Assembly: GCA_963846915.1 (NCBI GenBank)
Contig: CAWJXV010000007.1
Location: forward strand, 124,001-188,000
Direction: 5' to 3'
Source: PALSA-612 sp963846915
GTDB taxonomy: Bacteria; Actinomycetota; Thermoleophilia; Gaiellales; Gaiellaceae
Length of the DNA stretch: 64,000 nt
Both the position numbers and the translations under genes were made by a program. This document shows positions 46,741 through 55,254 of this stretch, piece after piece; the first letter of the stretch is position 1, and the number at the start of each line of letters is the position of its first letter. The notes below the pieces were generated by a model that ran no database searches, was not told the origin of the DNA, and saw nothing but the letters and a program-made list of their open reading frames with translations.

Positions 46741-46909
46741 TGGAGGCTTGATGTGAAATTCCACCGGATCGGATGACGCCCCACGAACGGCGCCGGATCG
46801 GCGCGTCCGGTCGCGACACGCAGCGCTGCTACGCGACGCGGACCGGCCACACCGCCCGGCTTGGCCTGGAGCGCCCCCGACGTCGGCGCAATTTCACATC
46901 AAGCCTCTA
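46741..46909. mobile_element. 169-bp MITE-like element, copy B (inverted relative to A)
   Basis: Aligned as reverse complement, this copy matches 3894-4062 over all 169 positions with 5 mismatches. Its terminal repeats are tggaggcttgatgtgaaatt (left, one change from TA to TG) and the complement of tagaggcttgatgtgaaatt (right). The right end supplies the TAG stop codon (46907-46909, minus strand) of the patatin gene. No coding capacity. It separates the MBL-protease cluster from the patatin gene. Confidence 0.75.
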
Positions 46910-48121
46910 GCGCGAGAAGGTACGCTTGGCGCCGCGTTGCAGGAGGGCGGCGATCTCGGCCTTCCGCTCCCCGGTCATGTTCGCGAACTCCTGCCACGCG
47001 GGCTCGTCGACCGTGAGCGCGGGTGCGAAGGTCTTCAGCCGGGCGTGCAGAGACCAGTACGCGTGGTAGGAGAGCAGGTCGGCTTCCTCCGTCTCGAAGC
47101 GGTCGAGATCTGTCCGCAGCTCGGCGAGCGGCCCGTCGAGATCGGACGGGAGGGCGCCGGTAGTGAACGCGGGGTCCGCGCCCTCGGCCGTCGCACCGTG
47201 CCTGATGCCGATGTACGTGCCGTGGAGCGGGCGGTAGCCCAATCCGCCCTTGATCTGATCGACGAACCAGCGCACGCGGACGTCGACCGTCTGCGTGTAC
47301 TGGATGCTCTGGTCGCGGAAGACCGACCCCAGCGCGCCGTACTTCTTGGGCGGATCGAGCAGCTGCCCCGACGCGTTCGCGACGATGACGAAGCTCGGCC
47401 AGATCGCGTTTGCGGGACGACGGCCGTCCGGATCCCAGCCCTGGATCCATTCGAGGCCGCCGTTGTCGTAGACGCCGCCGTCGACGAGCGACAGCGGGGG
47501 CTTGCCCACCGCTGCAGGAAGCCCGAGCTCTTCTCTCGTCATCGAGAGGACGGACAGCGAGGGCGGGAACGCCGCCGACGCTGCGACCGCGGTGCCGAGC
47601 CGAAGCGAAGCTGGAGCGGGCTGGACGTAGCCGTGGTCGTAGCTGCCGACGAACGCCTGCGCGATCCTGAACGCGCGGCCCGTGCCGAGATCGGTCGACG
47701 TGAAGATCACCTGCGGCGTCGCGGGGAGATCACTGACGAGGTCGTGCTCGTAGAGGTGGTCCTTCAGCGTTCGGGCGAGCATCGCACCGCGACCGCCCGC
47801 GGTCGGGTGGAGGAGTGAGCGCCGAAGCCACTCGTTGCGGAGGTTCTTCGTCGTGACGATGTCCCGGAACGGCTTGTCGATCGTGCTCAGGAACGCGTCG
47901 AGATCGCCGCCGGCAGCCTCGAACGCGTCCCAGCGGTCGGCGAGCATCGCCGCGGCGATCGAGCCGCCGGAGACAGCCGAGATCACCTTCAGCTCCGCCA
48001 ACCGCCCGGCCTCGGCGAGGTAGCGGAGGGCACCGAGGACGTAGAAGGCGGCGCGGAAGCCGCCGCCCGAGAGGCAGAGCCCGAGCGACTGCACCTCGGC
48101 CGGGCGCGGCTCAGGCGTCAT
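46907..48121 (-). CDS. Patatin-like phospholipase
   Basis: A 404-residue patatin-fold lipase. The oxyanion loop is SGGGFRA near 18-24, and the Ser nucleophile is Ser51 in ISAVSGGSIAA (VSGGS, cPLA2/patatin type). Its dyad partner is the Asp in SLVDGGVYDNGG near 212. There is no signal peptide or membrane segment. Expected activity: acyl-ester hydrolysis of membrane phospholipids. It is convergent with the MBL-protease-small protein cluster; its stop codon lies in MITE copy B. Patatin effectors are known in abortive-infection systems such as CBASS, but no cyclase of that type is next to it. Confidence 0.87.
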   Translation of the reverse strand: MTPEPRPAEVQSLGLCLSGGGFRAAFYVLGALRYLAEAGRLAELKVISAVSGGSIAAAMLADRWDAFEAAGGDLDAFLSTIDKPFRDIVTTKNLRNEWLRRSLLHPTAGGRGAMLARTLKDHLYEHDLVSDLPATPQVIFTSTDLGTGRAFRIAQAFVGSYDHGYVQPAPASLRLGTAVAASAAFPPSLSVLSMTREELGLPAAVGKPPLSLVDGGVYDNGGLEWIQGWDPDGRRPANAIWPSFVIVANASGQLLDPPKKYGALGSVFRDQSIQYTQTVDVRVRWFVDQIKGGLGYRPLHGTYIGIRHGATAEGADPAFTTGALPSDLDGPLAELRTDLDRFETEEADLLSYHAYWSLHARLKTFAPALTVDEPAWQEFANMTGERKAEIAALLQRGAKRTFSR

Positions 48122-48179
48122 TCCGCGGGGATGCGACGGCGAGCATCACCCCGATCCTCGCAGCAATCGGCACGATTCG

Positions 48180-49442
48180 TCAAGGAGCGCGCGGCGCCTG
48201 GACGTTCCCGCCGCTGTAGTCCCGCGGCAGCCCGAGGCGGTCGCGTGCGAGCTCGCGGAACGCCCAGTCGCGGAGCAGCGTGTTGCGATGGCTGTTGCTG
48301 CCGATCGACATGTCGCGGTAGATCCGCTCCAGCCGCTGGCCCTTCGCACCGGCGCTCGAGCCCGCGGTGCGGAAGAGGTCGGACTGCACGGTCTCCCAGC
48401 ACTGGATCATCACCTCGCGCGCGATGCAGCCGATGCGGTGGTCGTCCGCGTACGAATAGGGGACGCCCTGTTCGACGAACCGACGGCAGAGCTCCATGTG
48501 CTGCTCGGCGACGTTCTGGAGGGCCGCCTCGGCGGTCGCGATCTTGGTCCACGCCCTCCCGAAGTACCGCTGGTAGTCCGGATCGAGCTTGCGCGGGATC
48601 ATCGGCGGCAGCGGCGTCAGCTTCGTCTCGAGCATCGACTCGTACTCGTCGAGCGCGTTGTAGGCGGCCCCGACCATGATCGCCGCGAGCGTGATCGTGA
48701 AGCAGCCGAGCGCCCGGCCTCCGTACATCGGGTTGCCGTGGAGGCGCAGGCCGGGTGTCCCCTCGCTGACGTCGAAGTCGACCATCAGCGCGTCCTCGAT
48801 CCCCCAGTGCGCCGGGATCCGCGCCGCGTCGAAGGTGATGCTCTGCGAGCCCGAGCCCTTCATCCCGAGCAGGTCGCCCCAGTCGTCGAGCATCGTCCAG
48901 TCGCTCTCCGGGGCGACGAAGAGCAGCATCCGCGGCATGCCGTGCTCGTTCTCGCCCGGCAGCACCGCCTGCCCCATGTAGTGCGTCGAGTACGGGATCC
49001 CGGAGCAGTACGAGACCTTGCCGTTCAGCTCGTAGCCGCCCTCGAGCGGAGTGGCGGGCCCGATCGGCGCCGCCACCGCCGCGGCCCGGAAGTCGCCGTC
49101 GCCGAAGATCTCCGCCTGCGCGGCTTCCTCCCACCAGGAGGCGACCTGAAGCGCGTGTGCGGCCGCGAGGCCCATGCACCAGGCGGTGTTGGCGCAGCCT
49201 CGGGCGATCTCGACGAGGAGCCGCCCGTAGGTGGGGACGTCGAACTCGTAGCCGCCGTACCGCCGAGGCACGTAGAGCCGGTAGAAGCCGGCGTTCACGA
49301 ACTCCTGGTGGAGCTCCCGCGAGTAGTACGTCCGCTCCTCGCATTCGGCCTGCTGCTCGATCAGCCGCGGACGCAGCGCGACCGCCCTCGCGATCAGCTC
49401 GTCCGGGGTCAGCCCGGGCTCGGGTGGCGACACGGCCGTCAC
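48180..49442 (-). CDS. Group D flavin-dependent monooxygenase (HsaA/HpaB-like)
   Basis: A 420-residue acyl-CoA-dehydrogenase-fold protein. LYVPRRYGGYEFDVPTYGRLL and GCANTAWCMGLAAAHALQVAS are typical of flavin-dependent two-component hydroxylases (HsaA/pigment-type). GIPYSTHYMGQAVLPG and WGDLLGMKGSGSQSITF follow. Expected role: aromatic ring hydroxylation using reduced flavin from a separate reductase. No HsaB-type flavin reductase is seen nearby. GTG 49442 is my chosen start; longer starts up to 49559 add low-complexity, Arg-rich residues. Divergent from the oxidase at 49558. Confidence 0.8.
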   Translation of the reverse strand: MTAVSPPEPGLTPDELIARAVALRPRLIEQQAECEERTYYSRELHQEFVNAGFYRLYVPRRYGGYEFDVPTYGRLLVEIARGCANTAWCMGLAAAHALQVASWWEEAAQAEIFGDGDFRAAAVAAPIGPATPLEGGYELNGKVSYCSGIPYSTHYMGQAVLPGENEHGMPRMLLFVAPESDWTMLDDWGDLLGMKGSGSQSITFDAARIPAHWGIEDALMVDFDVSEGTPGLRLHGNPMYGGRALGCFTITLAAIMVGAAYNALDEYESMLETKLTPLPPMIPRKLDPDYQRYFGRAWTKIATAEAALQNVAEQHMELCRRFVEQGVPYSYADDHRIGCIAREVMIQCWETVQSDLFRTAGSSAGAKGQRLERIYRDMSIGSNSHRNTLLRDWAFRELARDRLGLPRDYSGGNVQAPRAP

Positions 49443-49557
49443 AGGAGGCCGAATCGTACTCGCGACCACCCGCGAGATCACTCGTCCGCGCGCGCGATCC
49501 TCGCTTATCCTCCCGGTTTGGCTCGTTCGACCCCGAACCACGGCTAGGAGGCTGGTC

Positions 49558-50952
49558 ATGAGCGCGACGGAAGCGGCAGTCGAAGCAGCACGGAGCGAGC
49601 TTGGAAGCTCGTTCGGGGGCCAGCTGATCGGGCCCGGCGACTCTTCCTACGAGGAGGAGCGGACCATGTTCAACGCGATGATCGACAAGAAGCCGTCGGT
49701 GATCGCGAAGTGCTCGAGCACGGGTGACGTTGCGAGCGTGATCGGCTTCGCGCGCACACACGATCTGCCGCTCGCGGTGCGCGGCGGCGGGCACAACGGC
49801 GGCGGGCTCGGCAGCGTCGACGACGGTGTCGTGGCCGACCTCTCCGAGATGAACTCGGTCTCGGTCGACGCCGACGCGAAGACCGCCAGGGTCGGCGGCG
49901 GCGCGACGTGGGCGGAGGTGGACGCGGCGACGAACCCGCACGGCCTCGCCGTCCCCTGCGGGATCATCTCGACGACCGGCGTCGGTGGGCTGACGCTCGG
50001 CGGCGGGATCGGCCACCTGACCCGCGGCTGCGGGCTGACGATCGACAATCTCCTGTCGGCGCAGGTCGTCCTCGCCGACGGCCAGCAGGTGACGGCGAGC
50101 GCCGACGAGAACGGTGAGCTCTACTGGGCGCTGCGCGGCGGCGGCGGCAACTTCGGCGTCGTCACCGAGTTCACGTTCCGCGCGCACCCCGTCTCGGACG
50201 TCGTCGGCGGCCCCACGTTCTGGGCGATCGAGCAGACCGACGAGCTGCTCAAGGCCTACCGCGAGTTCCTGCCCACGCTGCCGCGGAACGCGAGCGGCTT
50301 CTTCTGCTGGCACACGATCCCGCCGGCTCCCCCGTTTCCCGAGGAGCTGCACATGCGCAAGGCGTGCGGGATCGTCTGGTGCGTCGTCGGGTCGGACGAG
50401 GAGGCGGAGCAGGCGATGGCGCCGATGCTCGCCGTGGCGGAGCCGCTGATGCACGGTGTCGGGCGGATGCCGCTCCCGGCGCTCAACAGCGCCTTCGACG
50501 GGCTCTACGGGCCGGGCGACCAGTGGTACTGGCGCGCCGACTTCGTCAACGAGATCCCGGACGAGTCGGTCGCTGCGAACCAGGAGTGGAACGAGAACAT
50601 GCCGACCTGGAAGTCGGGCTCGCACGTCTATCCCATCGACGGCGCCGCTCACGACGTCGGCGCGAGCGACACGCCCTGGGCCTACCGCGACGCCACCTGG
50701 TCCCAGGTGATCATCGGCGTCGACGGCGACCCGGCCAGCGCGCCCACATTGCGCGACTGGGCGGTCGGCTACTGGGAGTCGGTGCACCCGTACTCGGCCG
50801 GCGGCGCGTACGTCAACTTCATGATGGACGAGGGCCAGGACCGGGTGAAGGCGACCTACGGCGCCAACTACGACCGGCTCGCGAAGGCCAAGTCGACCTA
50901 CGACCCGGACAACGTCTTCCGCGTCAACCAGAACATCCAGCCGGCGGGTTAA
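49558..50952 (+). CDS. FAD-linked oxidase, berberine-bridge-enzyme type
   Basis: A 464-residue VAO/BBE flavoprotein. The covalent FAD His is in RGGGHNGGG near 76-84, STTGVGGLTLGGGIGHLTRGCG is the second FAD region, and GGGGNFGVVTEFTF follows. The C-terminal BBE domain has YDPDNVFRVNQNI. The position corresponding to the second covalent Cys is Ile, so mono-covalent FAD is expected. A strong AGGAGG lies 9 nt before ATG 49558. It ends directly against the convergent dual cNMP-binding protein, with no gap. Confidence 0.88.
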   Translation: MSATEAAVEAARSELGSSFGGQLIGPGDSSYEEERTMFNAMIDKKPSVIAKCSSTGDVASVIGFARTHDLPLAVRGGGHNGGGLGSVDDGVVADLSEMNSVSVDADAKTARVGGGATWAEVDAATNPHGLAVPCGIISTTGVGGLTLGGGIGHLTRGCGLTIDNLLSAQVVLADGQQVTASADENGELYWALRGGGGNFGVVTEFTFRAHPVSDVVGGPTFWAIEQTDELLKAYREFLPTLPRNASGFFCWHTIPPAPPFPEELHMRKACGIVWCVVGSDEEAEQAMAPMLAVAEPLMHGVGRMPLPALNSAFDGLYGPGDQWYWRADFVNEIPDESVAANQEWNENMPTWKSGSHVYPIDGAAHDVGASDTPWAYRDATWSQVIIGVDGDPASAPTLRDWAVGYWESVHPYSAGGAYVNFMMDEGQDRVKATYGANYDRLAKAKSTYDPDNVFRVNQNIQPAG

Positions 50953-51942
50953 CTAGCGCGCTGCGGCCAGCCGAGCGTGTGGCGCCTGCGCCTGGCGCAG
51001 CGCCGTCATCAGGTCGTGCTCGATCGCGTTGAAGAACGCGTACGAGCTGATCGTGCCGCCGTGGAAGAGCGACTCGAAGCGTCCGCCGGGGACGACGAGG
51101 AGGAGCGATCGTTCGCGCGTCACGACCGCGACGGACGACGGCAGCTCGTCGATCAGACCCGCGTACCCGAACCCCCGGCCGGGGCCGCAGAGCTGGACCC
51201 GTACTGACTCGCCGCCGCGGCGGATCACCTGCTCGACCGCGCCGTGCAGCGTGACGTAGCACGCGGTCGCGGTCCCGCCCTCGCCCAGGATCGTGCACCT
51301 CGGCGGCACCACTGCGAGGCGGCAGTCCCTGACGAGCTCCGCGAACTCGGGCTCGCCGTAGCTGCGGAAGAACGGCAACCGCAGGACGTAGCCGCGATCC
51401 GGAAGCTGGCCCTGCGGGAAGTCGTCCGGGCCGGCTTCAGTCAGGCTCTCCGGCCCGTCGCTCGCTTGGGGCGGCCCACCGCCGAGCGTCTCGACCAGCG
51501 CCGCATGGCTGATGCGCAGCCGCTCGCACGCATGCCTGACGATCTGCCGCTTGATCGCGAACGCGGTCGGGTGGAGCCGCGAGACGAGTGCCGTGAAGTC
51601 GGCGCGCGCGAGGAAGAGCGCCGTCGTCGGCTCGAGCGCCCGCACGGTTCCCGTCCGCAGGCCGCCGTCGAGGAGCGGGATCTCGCCGAGGACGTCGCGC
51701 GGGCCGAGGCGCGCGTACTCGAGCTCGCCTCCGCCGGGGAGCCGCCGGCATGCCTGCACGAGGCCCTGCTCCATGACGTGCAGGCCGTCGGCCTCCTCGC
51801 CCTCGCGGAAGAGCACGTCGCCCGGCCGGAGCTCGATCGTCCCCATCACGTGCGCGAGCTCCTCCAGCTCGTTCCCGGGGATACCGGCGAAGAGCGGCAC
51901 CTCGCCGAGGAACGAGAGCCTGGTGTCGACGAGCTCGGGCAT
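50953..51942 (-). CDS. Protein with two cyclic nucleotide-binding domains
   Basis: A 329-residue cytosolic protein. The first cNMP-binding domain spans about 8-130: VPLFAGIPGNELEELAH, RPGDVLFREGEEADGLHVMEQG, and GPRDVLGEIPLLDGGLRTGTVRAL (phosphate-binding cassette with Glu and Arg). The second, about 195-320, has CTILGEGGTATACYVTLHGAVEQ and RGFGYAGLIDELPSSVAVV, a more degenerate cassette lacking the Arg. No output domain is present. The ATG overlaps the amidotransferase stop (ATGA), so it belongs to that operon. It may sense cAMP and act on the operon partners. Confidence 0.8.
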   Translation of the reverse strand: MPELVDTRLSFLGEVPLFAGIPGNELEELAHVMGTIELRPGDVLFREGEEADGLHVMEQGLVQACRRLPGGGELEYARLGPRDVLGEIPLLDGGLRTGTVRALEPTTALFLARADFTALVSRLHPTAFAIKRQIVRHACERLRISHAALVETLGGGPPQASDGPESLTEAGPDDFPQGQLPDRGYVLRLPFFRSYGEPEFAELVRDCRLAVVPPRCTILGEGGTATACYVTLHGAVEQVIRRGGESVRVQLCGPGRGFGYAGLIDELPSSVAVVTRERSLLLVVPGGRFESLFHGGTISSYAFFNAIEHDLMTALRQAQAPHARLAAAR

Positions 51943-52862
51943 CACGGATCGAGGTCGGCGATCTTCGCGTCGACCCCGCCGTTCGCGAGCGACGCGGTCA
52001 GGATCGAGTATTCGGGAGCCTCGAGCCACCTGGACGTATCCGTGGTCAGTGGCTCGGAGGCGATCAGCAGCGACTCGGGGCGATCGCTTGCGCCCATCTG
52101 CCATTCGCCGTCGCGCTCGAGGTACTCCTCGCCGAGCGTGTACCAGAGGGACACGTACGGCAGGTCGGTCTCGAGCATCGTGTCGCTCTCCGGATACCAG
52201 CCGTAGTCGAAGCTGAAGCGGGTCGCGACGAGGCAGCTGCCGGTGCTGACGAACAGGTTGACGGGCGAGGAGGTCGCGATCTCGTGCTTCTCGCGGATCG
52301 ACCGGATGATCCCGAGGGTCTTCACGGTCGCGTCCGCGATCTCGTCCGCGTCGGGTATCCCGTACGGATCGTCGAGCTGGGAGAGCAGGAGTGCGTAGAT
52401 CCACTCGGAGTCGGTCGTCCCCTCGATGTGCCGGACGAAGGTCGGGTGGACGTGGCCGACGAGGTCGTAGCGCATGCGCGCGAACTCACGGAGGTGGCCG
52501 TTGTGCGCGAGCGTCACCTTGACGCCGGGGAACCGGAACGGGTGCAGGTTCGTCTGGGTCAGCACCTCGTGCTCGCTGTAGGTGACGCCGCGGACGTGAG
52601 CAATCACGCACCTGGCCGTGACCTTCTCCGCCAGGTTCTTCAGGTTCCGGTCGAACACCGGCAGCGACGTGACCTTGTAGAGGAACGGCTCGTCGGGCCG
52701 CTCGGACTGCTCGTCCCAGGCGGCCATGCCGAAGCCGGCGAGGTTGAGGAACGTCGCCATCATCCGCGGGCTGTATGTCTGGCGCGCGAGTGAGCTGTCG
52801 GTCGCGAACAGGACGGAGTCGAGCAGGAGCGGACGGCCGAGGTACCCGACTACGCGACACAT
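51942..52862 (-). CDS. Class II glutamine amidotransferase
   Basis: A 306-residue N-terminal nucleophile hydrolase. After Met removal Cys2 (MCRVVGYLG) becomes the catalytic nucleophile. HVRGVTYSE and LAHNGHLREF are the Gln-binding Arg and Asn-Gly segments, and the C-terminal sheet ends with the STGSCLVATRFSF region. It resembles EgtC/YafJ-type stand-alone amidotransferases. No synthetase partner is encoded nearby. It sits between an MFS-cNMP protein (12-bp gap) and a dual cNMP protein (4-bp overlap), an association I do not recognise. Confidence 0.85.
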   Translation of the reverse strand: MCRVVGYLGRPLLLDSVLFATDSSLARQTYSPRMMATFLNLAGFGMAAWDEQSERPDEPFLYKVTSLPVFDRNLKNLAEKVTARCVIAHVRGVTYSEHEVLTQTNLHPFRFPGVKVTLAHNGHLREFARMRYDLVGHVHPTFVRHIEGTTDSEWIYALLLSQLDDPYGIPDADEIADATVKTLGIIRSIREKHEIATSSPVNLFVSTGSCLVATRFSFDYGWYPESDTMLETDLPYVSLWYTLGEEYLERDGEWQMGASDRPESLLIASEPLTTDTSRWLEAPEYSILTASLANGGVDAKIADLDP

Positions 52863-52874
52863 GTGACGATTCTC

Positions 52875-54521
52875 CTATGCGGCGGCGTTCTTGGCCAGCC
52901 GGGCGCTGGCCACGCTCTCGGCTTCGGCAGCGCTCGTCGCGTGGCCCGAGACCGCCGAGACGAAGCGCGCGCGCTCGAGTGTGTAGAGGACGACGTCCGT
53001 CGTCGCGCGGCAGGTGGCGACCCGAGGCGTGTCGTGGAGCAGCGCGATCTCGCCGAAGAAGTCCATCGGGCCCAGCGTGGCCAGATGCCGGCCGTCGCGT
53101 GAGACGTCGACGGTTCCCGACTTGATCACGTAGAAGAGGTCGCCGTCGTCGCCCTCCTCGACGAGCTGCGTGTTCGCGGCTGCGCTCGCCGTGCGCAGTC
53201 GCCCGGCAAGGCGCTCGAGCGTGGTCACGGGCAGCGGGCTGAAGAGCGGAACGGCCGAGAGCACCTTCAGCTCCTCCTCGGGCACGTCGGCGGTCGCGTC
53301 GATGCGGCGGAGGTGCCGGTAGCTCGCGGCGGCGAGCACGGGGAGGATGCAGCCGGCGAGGACGAGCGCCGAGCGGGCTCCAAGCTGGTCGACGAGCAGC
53401 GAGCCGAGGATCGAGCCGATGCCGACGGCGGTGACGACGAGGATCTCGAAGACGCCGAACACGCGGGCGAGGACGGCGTCGTCGATCCCGCGCTGGATCA
53501 TCGTGAAGCCCGAGACGTCCAGGACGGCGTTCCCGGCGCCGACCACGGACAGGCAGAGGAGCGCCCAGAGGACGTGCGGCCAGGCGGCGATGAGCGCGAT
53601 CGGCGCGCCCCAGAGGACGAGTCCGCCGGCGAACGGCCGCGCCAGCCGTCGCCTGCCGACGAGCCCCAGGCCGACGAGCCCGCCCGCCAGCGCGCCGGCG
53701 CCGAAGGCTGCGTTGAGGAACCCGACGCCCGAGTCGCCCGTGTCGAGCAGCTTGAAGGATGCGACGACGAGCAGGACGTTGAGCACGCCCCGGACGAACG
53801 CCTGGGACGCGAACAGGCCGATCACGAGGCTCGTGCCCGGTTCGTGCGCCAGCGTGCGCGCGCCCGCGAGGACGTCTTCGATCGGCCCGTCCCCCCGGGC
53901 GGGGACGAACGGACCGGGCGCGAGCCGCGAGACCTCGAGTGCCGCCCAGAGCGCGATGGCGGCGCTGACCGCGAGGACGACGTCGAGGCCGCTGAACGTC
54001 AGCAGGATTCCCGCGAGCGCCGGGCCGACGAGGACGGCGACGCCCTCGAACGTGCTCGCGGAGACGTTCGTCGCGACGAGCTCCTGAGGCGTGCGCGCGA
54101 GCGTCGGGACGATCGCGAGGTGTGAGGGGCGGTAGGCCGCGCCCGCGACCGACGTCAGCGCTGCCAGGAAGAAGACGAGCCACGCCGGCCCGTCGGCCGC
54201 GAGCACGACCGCGGCGGCCCCGAGCGTGGCGGCACGGATGAGCTGGATGCCGAGCAGCACGCGCTCGCGGCGCGTGCGGTCGGCGAGCGCCGTCCCGGCG
54301 AGCACGCCGAGCGTCGACGGGAGCATGCGCACGACACCAAGGAGTCCGATCGCCCCGGCGCCGCCCACTCGGTACGCGTAGATCGACAGCGCCACGAAGC
54401 TCGCCCACTCGGATACGTAGAAGCCGGCCCAGGCGAGCTGAAGCCGGCGAAGATCGGGACTTCGAAAGACATCCGCAAGGGAGGCGAACCGGGCGGCGAG
54501 CTTGCCGAGCAGCTGTCCCAC
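52875..54521 (-). CDS. MFS transporter with C-terminal cyclic nucleotide-binding domain
   Basis: A 548-residue fusion. Residues about 15-405 carry around 12 hydrophobic helices of an MFS permease; ALADRTRRERVLLG gives the loop 2-3 signature. After a cytosolic linker (LRRIDATADVPEEEL), residues about 420-548 form a cNMP-binding domain: VPLFSPLPVTTLERL, LVEEGDDGDLFYVIKSGTVDV, and PMDFFGEIALLHDTPRVATCRAT, whose Glu and Arg contact the cyclic nucleotide. Such fusions occur in soil actinobacteria. It is the first gene of the minus-strand operon. Substrate export or import regulated by cAMP is a reasonable inference. Confidence 0.87.
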   Translation of the reverse strand: MGQLLGKLAARFASLADVFRSPDLRRLQLAWAGFYVSEWASFVALSIYAYRVGGAGAIGLLGVVRMLPSTLGVLAGTALADRTRRERVLLGIQLIRAATLGAAAVVLAADGPAWLVFFLAALTSVAGAAYRPSHLAIVPTLARTPQELVATNVSASTFEGVAVLVGPALAGILLTFSGLDVVLAVSAAIALWAALEVSRLAPGPFVPARGDGPIEDVLAGARTLAHEPGTSLVIGLFASQAFVRGVLNVLLVVASFKLLDTGDSGVGFLNAAFGAGALAGGLVGLGLVGRRRLARPFAGGLVLWGAPIALIAAWPHVLWALLCLSVVGAGNAVLDVSGFTMIQRGIDDAVLARVFGVFEILVVTAVGIGSILGSLLVDQLGARSALVLAGCILPVLAAASYRHLRRIDATADVPEEELKVLSAVPLFSPLPVTTLERLAGRLRTASAAANTQLVEEGDDGDLFYVIKSGTVDVSRDGRHLATLGPMDFFGEIALLHDTPRVATCRATTDVVLYTLERARFVSAVSGHATSAAEAESVASARLAKNAAA

Positions 54522-54584
54522 CGGCCGATTCTGGCAGGGCGCCGCGGCGACTGGGCCGCCGCGGCGCCTACGCTGCGCGGTCGG

Positions 54585-54758
54585 CTACTGGTGAGGCATC
54601 CCGCCGGAAGGGCCGGCCACCTTCTTGACGTGCTTGGTGTGCTTCTTCGACCCTGAGACCCCACGCGACGGGCCACTGGGCTCGGGGGGACGAACGCCGC
54701 CCTTGACCCCGCCCGCCGTCTCGGCCGGAACCTCGATGTCGGTCTTCTCCTTCGCCAT
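54585..54758 (-). CDS. Small basic disordered protein, 57 aa
   Basis: The predicted peptide begins MAKEKTDIEVPAETAGG and continues with Pro/Gly/Ser-rich sequence, then a lysine/histidine-rich stretch (KKHTKHVKKVAGPSGG). ATG 54758 has AAAGGAG 7 nt upstream, good support for a real start. No domain is known. Basic, low-complexity proteins of this size may bind nucleic acid, but nothing here proves it. It sits between an MFS gene and a divergent membrane protein. Confidence 0.6.
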   Translation of the reverse strand: MAKEKTDIEVPAETAGGVKGGVRPPEPSGPSRGVSGSKKHTKHVKKVAGPSGGMPHQ

Positions 54759-54857
54759 CGCCGTGCTCCTTTCGCCGTCGAACGCTCGCCGTGAGCGCCT
54801 GTGTCCCCTAGACGCGGTTACGGCACGGCATCTTCCCACAGCTAGGCTGGTGTCGAC

Positions 54858-55130
54858 GTGCCGGCTTCCCTTCCGAGCCTCAGACCGGAGCGCCAGGTGC
54901 CCGAGCCCGGTGTTCGTTTCGTCCCTGCCGGCTGGCTCGCGGCGGCGGTGGGCGTCTCGAGGGTGCTGCTCCGCGGAGGCAAGCTCGGCAAGCTCGGCAT
55001 CGCCGGTCTCGTCTGGGCGGTCCTGCCCCGGAAGCTGAAGCTCGCTGCGTGGGGCCTCGTCCTCGGCGCGTCGATCGTGCTCCTGGGCTCGCTGGCGGCG
55101 CTGGCGCTCCTGGCGATGCAGCTGAGCTAG
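54858..55130 (+). CDS. Hypothetical small membrane protein
   Basis: A 90-residue protein with two hydrophobic stretches: GLVWAVLPRKLKLAAWGLVL and GASIVLLGSLAALALLAMQLS, split by Arg/Lys. Residues 1-30 are hydrophilic and Pro-rich. GTG 54858 is the only likely start. Without any recognisable domain, it is called on hydrophobic pattern and codon use alone. It is divergent from the small basic protein. Confidence 0.5.
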   Translation: MPASLPSLRPERQVPEPGVRFVPAGWLAAAVGVSRVLLRGGKLGKLGIAGLVWAVLPRKLKLAAWGLVLGASIVLLGSLAALALLAMQLS

Positions 55131-55254
55131 AGCCGAGTAACGACCAGCAGCGCGAGATAGGCGACGAAGACCGCGACGACCGCTGTCCACAGCCACGTGG
55201 CCGGCTGGCGGAGCAGACTCGAGCGCGGTCTCGGAACGACGGGCTCCGACCGGC

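Noticed and set aside
46367..48121. Treating patatin as part of the same operon as the protease
   Set aside because: It is encoded on the opposite strand and separated by a MITE, so it cannot be cotranscribed; only functional association remains possible.
48118..50787. 889-residue antisense open frame
   Set aside because: Spans two unrelated genes on both strands, composition typical of GC shadow.
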